64,000 nt of DNA from Cristatella mucedo (Eukaryota > Bryozoa > Phylactolaemata > Cristatellidae): positions 3,428,501 through 3,492,500 of the forward strand of contig WPIO01000041.1 in NCBI GenBank assembly GCA_009760855.2, given 5' to 3'. The notes under the pieces are model-generated. The model was not told the DNA's origin. It was given only the letters and a program-made list of their open reading frames with translations, and did not search any database. The position numbers and the translations under genes were made by a program. Below are positions 57,901 through 64,000 of this stretch, in pieces (within the stretch, counting starts at the first letter, position 1; each line of letters opens with the position of its first letter).

Positions 57901-60900
57901 TCAAATGCATTATTATCACCATTACTAATTTCTAAGGTGTCTGTGCTCCTGCCGGTATCTCTGTCACTTCCTTTGCTGTCATCATAGATTCTCACGTCTA
58001 TTCTACTTTGGTCCCGACTACTCTCTTGACTCTGCTATTTTTCCTGCTCTTTATTCTTAGTGTAAGTTGTTTAAGTCTACTGTCTGCTGCCTAAAGGATG
58101 AACAGCAAAAGCTGCTTATGCTTTTGAGCGAGCTATAGAAAGCTATCATGCATCACACCTTAGTCTTCATGGTGGTGTATAGTCACATATAGAGACCTCT
58201 GTACATACCAAACATGCAGTGGATGATGAAGTTTATTTTCGTGTGGGTTGGTATTAATTCGTTGGCAGATCCTAGCCCTTCCCCCCCCCCAGCAGCCGTG
58301 CTGGTAGATTTCTGTAAAACCCTTCGTGCTCAGCCCTAGGAGCCTGAAGATTTTAGTGAATTGTGGGGGATGGTTGGCAATCTTTTCATGATAGAGGCAA
58401 CGGCATTGACTGAGAAACTTAAATGTTTTGTTAAGATGCCGTTCGGGACAGACATGCCTCTATTTTTTATGCAACCTAAAAATAATATCTTTGGCTGACG
58501 CCCAAAGAGTGGCCGAATCAGAGACCAGATGCAGCTCAATAAGCTGGAAAGGTCCCAAAACTCCTAGTAAACATGATAGACCTCATTACTTGGCACACTA
58601 CCTGTGCGTGTAATGGTAGTGCTGCTGGGACGTCAAGCTTATATAATAATCTGATATAGACCGTCCGTCCGATGGCATGTGAGGGGCAGCAGTCGCATGT
58701 AACAGCTGTCCCTCACACAGTTTGTTGCCTCTTTTATTGTCCTCTTCTAAAATAGCTTAAAAGAGTGAGCTTTGATGGAAATCTACTGACTAAAGCCCAT
58801 GGAAAAATTGCGTGCCTTCTGCTGCTGCTGATGCTATACTGGCAAGGTGCTGAAATGTTCTTGCAGCTAGAATGGGCCCAGCTGTACCAGATACAGTGTC
58901 CATGTACCTAAATGATCCATGTTCTTGGCAAGCTGCTGAAATGTTCTTGCAGCTAGAATATACAGTGTTCATGTACCTAAATGATCATGTTCTTGGCAAG
59001 GTGCTGAAATGTTCTTGCTGCTAGAATGGGCCCAGCTGTACCATATGCAGTGTACATGTACCTAAATGATCCATGTTCGTCTGAGTCTCCTACAGTGTTT
59101 TGAGGACTTCAGTAACCCTTAGGCCGATGGCTAGCTAGTGTCTCACTAATCCTTAAAGTCCTATCGACAAGTGATCTGAGGTACTCGAGTGTTCTCGGCT
59201 GTGAAGGTGCAAGGACTGCAATCCGAGTTTCTTGGCATCAAGGAATCCATATGTTTCATACATGATTTAAGTTAAAAAAATACCTGCTTTTGTCCAACAA
59301 CCCACAGATACTCTTCCTTTTTTAGAACAATGATATCAAATAGAGGTTTACAGTTTTTTTTTATAAAAATGGCTGGCAGATTTTTGGATCAATGTTAGTA
59401 CGTGGTAGCGAGGCATCGATTTAGAGCCCAAGGAGCCTATGGTAGACAATTCACACTCGGACTGAACACATTCTGTGAGGAGCATGCTGGGGTCTTGGCT
59501 TCTTTTTAACTTGCAACTCAGCAGCTGTCGTGACATCTGCAGGTATGTGAGTTCCTGTCTCTGGGAGCAGCAGATGGGTGTCTGAGACTGGGGGGTATGT
59601 GTTTGAACTCCAGCAATCCAGGTGGTGGGTTCTAGTCCGGCAGCAGTCAATTCATTATTGCCCAATTAGAGCAGGATTGGTGCCACTGCAGTTCTTGCTC
59701 TGCTTTATAAATAAGGCTTTTAAATCGGCCAATCTTCAACTACAACGAACTGAAGGCACCTTCTGGAAAGGATTTGAGGTTGGTTAGAGACACAGATAAA
59801 CGATTTAAGAGTCAGCAGAGCCAGTGGTATGAAGGCACTGATTAGGAAATAGTTTGAATAGGTAGGCCGGAGCACGAGAATAAACAAACCTGAAAGTGAG
59901 GGACAAATCTTAAAAATCGGTTCTATTCTTGATTGAAAGTTAGTGCAGGTCGCTGAGAAATGGAATAATGTCGCAATTGTGTCGTTAATGACAGGCAAGC
60001 CTAGCTGCCGAGTTTTGCACCAACTGTAAATGCCTCATTGTACAGGCAGGAAGACCTGCGATATGTGAGTTACAGAAGTCGAGACTGATTTCGCAAATGC
60101 ATATATCAGCTTAGCTATGGTTTAGCTGTCTTAGTAGGCCCCAGTTTCGCAATTTTTTTGTAATTGAAAGTCGGCAGACTTGACTGTGGAGCTGATGTGG
60201 TCGTCCAGTGAAAGCTCACTTTGAACCAGAACACCCAGATTGCATGCATATACTACAGTAGATATGCTGGTAGAGCCCATTTTAAGGGAAAGTTTTAATA
60301 ATCTAGATAACACCAGGTTTGCCCATAACTTGCTTGGTTGTATCGTCATTGGAAATAGATCAAGTTAAAAAAAATTCATTTGTATAGCGCTCCAAGAGAA
60401 CTTAATCTCTATTCAGGCGCTTCACATATGCCTCGGGGCTCGAGCCCACGACCTCAGTCAGACCTTGGTCAGGGCGAGCACCTTAACCACTAGACCAAAC
60501 CAGCTCGGTTCCTTTGTCAGCAAAACCTGCAGTGAGGGAGTTGAGCTGGCAGGAAACCTGAGAAAGAAGTATTTCTGGGTAGTAGGCCGGACCAAGAGGA
60601 TTAATTACTGTAAAAGTTTGTGACAGTACCTTGAATTAGATGTGCTGCTTGCTGGAAGGACTACTCTTCTATATATAGCTGTAGATTTAGATGCCTTGTT
60701 TTGATAACGTGCATTATCTGGAATAGTTAAATGGGAATCCTCAACACAACAAATTTGCAAAACAGATGGCGGTCGAAGGCTGTGATGCCAAATTGCACAA
60801 ACTTCCCCGTATTTAGCGATTAATGGTACGTTTGCTTGTTTGTGTGTCATTGGCAGGGCCAAATCTCTATTCTGAAGCGGAATAGTTTTTTGTTGCTAGA

Positions 60901-63777
60901 AATCGATGTCGAGATTGCAGCAATTATGTTTCAGTTTTTTGTTTCTTTCTCTGCATGAGCATGTATGTATGTGCCCATGCCCGTTAGAACAGCACACACA
61001 CCATTTAAAGCTGATGCCACTTTTGTACTCTGAATTGATAACCTTTTAGAGGGTGTTTGCATTCGATCTAGTAAGTGTTTGCCCTACGGTTCTTGCTGTT
61101 AAGTGTTGCACCCTCGATGTTGACATGTTGTAGCTATGGGTATGCATTTGAGGTGTGCATCCAACCCTTGCTTTTGCTGTTATTCAGTGTCTGAAATTTC
61201 CAGGCCGAGTCTTGTCACATCGGAAGAGCTGCCCCTTTTTCTTCCCCATTGCTGTGCAGAGCTGGCTGAGTCACATATTGCAGCCGTCCTGAGTTGCAGA
61301 TGGCCATCATCGAGTATCTGGATGAGACCCGGCCTGAGCCGATGCACCTTATGCCGTCAGACCCAGCCAGTCGTGCCAAGGTCCGTGAGAGCTCGTCTGC
61401 AGCATTCGGCTTGCTGCTGTCGCTGCTGCTGGCCTGGCCCAGCAGGACCGTGCTTGAGTCTCGTTTGGGCCTTTACTGTCTCATTCCACTTGAACGAACT
61501 TGGTTTTTGAGCTGTGAGGGTCGTGTCGAAATGGCGAGTCGGTAATACTTCAGTCGCTGGTGGCCAAGGCCTCGGATAGATTTCTTTTACCCAGCACCTG
61601 CTGAGTGCTCTGTAAAAATCCAGCTGATAATAATAATAATAATAATAATATTGCACTTGATAAAGCGCCCTCAGAGAACTTAATCTCTTTCTAGGCGCTT
61701 TACATTTGCTGCAAAGTGATACGCAATAGAATAGTAAGTAAAATCATGCTTGAAAAACAAACAAAATGAATAACATGGTTAGGGGTTACATGCACTGGGT
61801 CAGCATGCAAATGTGGTTAGTGGCAGCATGAACAGTGTCAGCACGCATAAGCACATCGAGGACGAATCACAAGGACCCACTAAATGCTGTCCTAAATAGG
61901 TATGTTTTTAAGTTTCTTTTAAACGTGGTCAGGTCAGGGGATGTTCTGATGCAGGTCGGGAGGGAGTTCCAGGCTGTGGGAGCATACGAGCTAAATGCAC
62001 GGTCTCCAAAGGATTTAAGGTTTGTACGAGGTATTTCTAGACTGTTGGATTCCGAAAAGCGAGTGGTACGATGCTTTGCCTGATGGGGTAGTATCTCTGA
62101 AAGATAGGCTGGAGCCATAGAATGAAGAGACCTAAAAGTGAGCGACAAAACCTTGAAGTCAATGCGTTGCTTGACTGGTAACCAGTGCAGGTCGGCGAGA
62201 AGTGGAGTAATGTGGCAACTGCGACGCTCACGACAGACAAGCCTAGCTGCAGAGTTTTGCACCAGCTGCAATCGCCTGATCGCACATGCTGGTAGACCAG
62301 TAAGCAGTGAGTTGCAGAAGTCGAGGCGAGATGTCACGAATGCATGGACCAACTTGGACGTGGTATCCTTATCTAAACAAGCCCTAATTTTAGCAATGTT
62401 ATGAAGCTGAAAATAGGCTGATTTGACTGTGGAGCTGATGTGGTCGTCTAACGAGAGGTCGCTTTGGAATATGACACCTAGATTTCGAGCTGATGCAACT
62501 GGAGATATGCTGGCAGAGCCAATTTTGAAAGTCAGCCTTTCCAATTTCTGAATAACACTAGGTTTTGCCCATAACTAGTAAGTTAGTTTTATCATCGTTT
62601 AGTTTTAGAAAATTTGCTGCCATCCATGATCGGATGTCATCAATGCATGCAGCAAGTGAGTTGAGAGAATTTGAGGTGCTCGAAGGCTGGGAGGGATCAA
62701 AGCAAAGGTACAACTGAGTGTCATCCGCATAGAAGTGAAAGCCTAGATGTGCTTGGCAATCACATCAGCGAGAGGGAGAGTATAAACGGTGAAAGGGACC
62801 GGACTAGCACAGAGCCCTGAGGTACTCCATATTTTAGAGGTACTTCAGATGATCTTTGTCCATTCACGTCAACACTCTGGAGTCTCCCACTGAGATAGGA
62901 CCTGAACCACTGCAGAGCAGTGCCAGTGATGCCCAGGCGAGATGAGAGAGGCGCTCTAGAAGTACTTTGTGATCGATGGTATCAAAAGCTGCCGAAAGAT
63001 CGAGCAAAACAAGAAGAGACACTCTACCCATGTCTGCATTCCTAAGTAGGTCGTTGTATACCCGAAGCAATGCTGACTCTGTGGAGTGATTAGCTCTAAA
63101 GCCAGACTGGAACTTACTAGCAAGGTGTGAGGTTTCGATATACGAGTTCAGCTGGTCTGCCACGACCCGTTCCAGTGTCTTTGATAGGAATGGTAGAAGG
63201 GAGACTGGGCGGTAGTTGCTTAAGTTCTCTTGGTCTAGTGTAGCTTTCTTGAGAAGTGGCCTGACTACAGCTTTTTTGAAAGGTGCTGGGACCTGACCTG
63301 AGGCTAATGACATATTAATGATGTTGGTTATGCATGAGCGGACTGGATGGCACATAACGACAACGCTAACCACCGATGACACAAGGGAAAAACATGGCAG
63401 TGCCACCAGCAGTGCTATGGCCGAGACAGCAGACGGCCATACAGCCAAAGAAATTAACAAATGCCTACTTACAGCGACTTACAAGGCACTACAAAGCTGA
63501 TGGCCTTAGCCAGTATCGATTTATTCATTTGAGATGAGTGGCTAGCAACGAAGCAAGTGAAACTGTAGCTGCACCCATTGCTGCACACCATACTGCTGCA
63601 TTCGCTTGAGCTTCGGTGCTAGCTGGGCGCTCTACCTGTTACAGGTGAGGTCGCTTGCCTATATTATATCGTCTGGCATACAGCCCTTGCAGAATCTCTC
63701 TGTCCTGCAGTACGCTGAATCTTGCAACGTCGATAAGGCTGCTTGGGCAAAGCATTTCATTGAAAAGGGTTTTAATG
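51977..63777 (+). CDS. GSTZ1: Maleylacetoacetate isomerase / glutathione transferase zeta (partial, runs off the window)
   Basis: The enzyme isomerises maleylacetoacetate to fumarylacetoacetate with glutathione in tyrosine breakdown, in the cytosol. Six exons join in frame to about 140 of the usual ~215 residues. They cover the thioredoxin-like N-terminal domain ([61 protein letters not shown]) and the start of the helical domain ([17 protein letters not shown]). Conserved features are visible: the cis-Pro in VPTLLIDG, the DET/S pair that binds the glutathione glutamate, and the GIQPLQNL signature. The active-site loop, normally SSCxWRVR, reads SSSAWRVR here, so the conserved Cys is Ser. Exon phases follow the vertebrate gene. 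Introns 2-5 are filled with repeats. The missing 3' exons should lie to the right. Confidence 0.93.
52065..52116 (+). CDS. GSTZ1: GSTZ1 exon 2, active-site loop
   Basis: Acceptor 'gctattttttag', then [17 protein letters not shown] plus one base, and donor gtgagc. Intron 1 is only 76 bp. The codon at the usual active-site Cys is AGC (Ser), preceded by the two serines of the motif. Confidence 0.92.
52267..52465 (+). repeat. 41-bp minisatellite, about 4.5 copies
   Basis: The unit contains 'catagcagccgtcctcgag' and 'agctggtaccgccgcag', repeated with few changes. Because 41 is not a multiple of three, the antisense frame cycles through three peptides, which explains the 170-codon ORF there; that ORF is not a gene. 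Confidence 0.95.
52625..52695 (+). mobile_element. LINE-A 3' hairpin and tail only
   Basis: 'tgaagtgcctagaaatagat', 'gttctctgagggtgctttat', then 'gcattgttattattatcg'. No LINE 3' UTR precedes it, so it may be a SINE remnant or an extremely truncated LINE. Confidence 0.75.
52835..52995 (+). repeat. GA-rich array flanked by 16-17 bp tandem units
   Basis: Pure (GA)n at about 52878-52898 and interrupted GA to 52935. It is flanked on both sides by copies of 'ctgagagagcttgaac', about five in all. It is the only sizeable array in the window with purines on the plus strand. Confidence 0.9.
53116..53177 (+). CDS. GSTZ1: GSTZ1 exon 3
   Basis: Acceptor ttgcag; 62 bp encode (A)[20 protein letters not shown]; donor gtgagt. 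The ALALKGIDY signature is highly conserved in zeta-class enzymes and fixes both frame and phase. Confidence 0.95.
53770..54365 (+). mobile_element. LINE-A, diverged copy
   Basis: Frames read [20 protein letters not shown], then [17 protein letters not shown] and [17 protein letters not shown], the C-terminal LINE pattern. A shortened 3' UTR, hairpin ('ctagaaagagatcaagttct') and ATTGCTATTATTA follow. Confidence 0.85.
54525..54610 (+). mobile_element. SINE1/LINE-A-type hairpin and tail
   Basis: 'gttgtaaagcaccaagccc', 'gatttagttctcttggggtg', 'ctatacaaactacgtattg', then TTATTATTATTAG. The 'ctatacaaa' ending is nearer to SINE1 than to LINE-A. Confidence 0.6.
54685..54745 (-). mobile_element. LINE-A tail relic, minus strand
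   Basis: ATAATAATAATAATAATAAT followed by 'atgcaattgataacagtatc', the antisense start of the LINE-A 3' end. Confidence 0.6.
54976..55056 (+). CDS. GSTZ1: GSTZ1 exon 4
   Basis: Acceptor gttttttcag; 27 codons [27 protein letters not shown]; donor gtgagt; phase 0 on both sides. It contains the VPTL segment with the conserved cis-proline that contacts glutathione. Confidence 0.95.
55140..55280 (+). mobile_element. LINE-A 3' end
   Basis: 'gctactgttaccattcacca', 'aaatttaaagtgccttgaaa' and 'gagattgcgttctgagggca', then a (ATT)n tail at 55250-55277. Confidence 0.8.
55840..57925 (+). mobile_element. LINE-A, 2.1-kb defective copy with endonuclease part
   Basis: It starts inside the APE-type endonuclease ([12 protein letters not shown] at 55.86 kb; SDHMQISFN with the catalytic His at 56.06 kb). 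The linker follows ([15 protein letters not shown], then 56.35-56.7 kb). Most of the reverse transcriptase is then lost around 56.7-56.8 kb, next to a short CT run. It resumes at [10 protein letters not shown], where the first catalytic Asp of YADD is Val. The C-terminal domain, 3' UTR, hairpin ('gtaaagtgccaataaagaga') and ATTATTATC tail end it. It cannot be active. Confidence 0.92.
57926..58835. other. No clear feature
   Basis: Intronic sequence of GSTZ1 without recognisable repeats or exons. Confidence 0.3.
58840..59075 (+). repeat. Tandem repeat, three units of about 65-90 bp
   Basis: Each unit contains 'ggtgctgaaatgttcttg' (or gctgctg...), 'gctagaat', and 'catgtacctaaatgatc'. The middle unit lacks the 'gggcccagctgtacca' part present in the other two. 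Confidence 0.9.
59725..60360 (-). mobile_element. LINE-A C-terminal part, minus strand, old
   Basis: Antisense blocks 'ttctggaaaggatttgaggt', 'gacaggcaagcctagctgc', 'agttttgcaccaactgtaaa' and 'gagctgatgtggtcgtccag' are in LINE-A order, with many changes. A SINE1 follows at 60361. Confidence 0.82.
60361..60510 (-). mobile_element. SINE1, well preserved
   Basis: The best copy in the window. On the minus strand it has an A box in 'ctggtttggtctagtggtta', 'aggtgctcgccctgaccaag', a B box in 'gtcgtgggctcgagccccg', then 'gaagcgcctgaatagagatt' and 'aagttctcttggagcgctat', then 'acaaatgaattttttttaac'. The head resembles tRNA-Glu (GGTCTAGTGGTTA). The 3' third is the LINE-A hairpin. Confidence 0.93.
61300..61380 (+). 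CDS. GSTZ1: GSTZ1 exon 5
   Basis: Acceptor gagttgcag; 27 codons [27 protein letters not shown]; phase 0 on both sides. The donor is AAG then gtccgt, a weak one. It is chosen because only this junction continues in frame as [14 protein letters not shown], matching the family. The stronger-looking gtgaga four bases further on breaks the frame. Confidence 0.9.
61620..63335 (-). mobile_element. LINE-A, young copy in GSTZ1 intron 5, antisense to the gene
   Basis: Minus-strand order: RT N-terminal part ([20 protein letters not shown], then [20 protein letters not shown]), motif A ([20 protein letters not shown]), a frameshifted middle, intact [10 protein letters not shown] near 62.74 kb, then an intact 225-codon C-terminal frame (62544-61867), 3' UTR, perfect hairpin and (ATT)n at 61.62-61.65 kb. 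The last 760 bp are almost identical to the copy at 31.2 kb. 5'-truncated before the RT; at least two frameshifts. Confidence 0.93.
63645..63777 (+). CDS. GSTZ1: GSTZ1 exon 6
   Basis: Acceptor ctacctgttacag; 133 bp encode [44 protein letters not shown] plus one base; donor gtaagt. GIQPLQNL is the zeta-class signature of the first helical-domain segment. It ends in phase 1, at the same place as the vertebrate exon. Confidence 0.95.
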
Positions 63778-64000
63778 GTAAGTCGCAGCAGCATCGACGG
63801 TAGCAGCACTTCGGGAAGAGAAAGTGGGACCCTGGTCCGGAGATGGGCGCAATTTTGTTGCGAATGATTGTATGTCGATTCGTCGTTGTTTTTTTGTCAT
63901 TGCTCGTGTTTGTCTTCTTCGTGGGCCCCATTCCACATCACCACTCCGGCGTCGGCACTACTTAGGACCTAAATAGATATATTCGTGTGTATGTATCTAT
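63778..64000 (+). other. GSTZ1: Start of GSTZ1 intron 6
   Basis: Begins gtaagt; no further exon before the window ends. Confidence 0.8.

Larger units (their letters stand above)
55057..61299 (+). other. GSTZ1: GSTZ1 intron 4
   Basis: Phase-0 intron of 6.24 kb. It holds a LINE-A tail (55.14 kb), the 2-kb LINE-A at 55.84 kb, a tandem repeat (58.84 kb), an antisense LINE-A with SINE1 (59.7-60.5 kb) and otherwise unremarkable sequence. Confidence 0.9.

Overview
The window is nuclear DNA from an animal, most likely an invertebrate. It has spliced genes with GT-AG introns and no bacterial-style operons. It is dense with non-LTR retrotransposon relics of the L2/CR1 type, tRNA-derived SINEs and long CT/GA microsatellites. 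The species cannot be named from the sequence. Most long open frames are retrotransposon debris or the peptide shadow of (CT)n arrays.

Host genes. The firmest is GSTZ1 (maleylacetoacetate isomerase / zeta-class glutathione transferase) on the plus strand from 51977. Six coding exons (51977-51988, 52065-52116, 53116-53177, 54976-55056, 61300-61380, 63645-63777) encode about the first 140 residues with matching splice phases, and the gene runs off the right edge. A CCAAT/GC-box promoter lies just upstream. A second plus-strand gene of unknown function is inferred from phase-compatible exons at 32719-32945, 34463-34615, 39666-39782 and a terminal exon at 46953-47431 with an AATAAA. A minus-strand gene of unknown function is inferred from a first exon at 11370-11460 and a last exon at 2594-3237. 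A cluster of coding-like segments at 20.3-23.5 kb is unassigned and may be a fragmented or decayed gene.

Repeats. LINE-A (L2-like) has a conserved 3' hairpin and an (ATT)n tail. LINE-B has a CR1/L2-like coding region and a TTACATTACATT tail. Both are present in many 5'-truncated copies on both strands. Two LINE-A copies (31.2 kb plus and 62 kb minus) are almost identical, so the family was active recently. SINE1 (tRNA-Glu-like head) ends in the LINE-A hairpin, as expected for a SINE copied by the LINE-A machinery. SINE2 has a different tRNA-like head and tail. One SINE1 sits inside a SINE2 and others sit inside LINE-A. Further items are LTR-like segments (17.7-18.4, 25.4 and 44.7-45.95 kb), an 18S rRNA fragment (5.9 kb), a fragment of a restriction-like endonuclease LINE (19.5 kb), a pseudogene of an uncharacterised repeated family (38.0-38.8 kb), a 41-bp minisatellite in a GSTZ1 intron and a long hairpin at 9.4 kb.

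Layout: 0-12 kb, AT-rich intron-like DNA around the minus-strand gene; 12-19 kb, GC-rich and CT-array DNA; 20-24 kb, unassigned coding-like cluster; 24-32 kb, repeats; 32-48 kb, the plus-strand unknown gene with introns full of nested LINE and SINE copies; 48-52 kb, repeats; 52-64 kb, GSTZ1.
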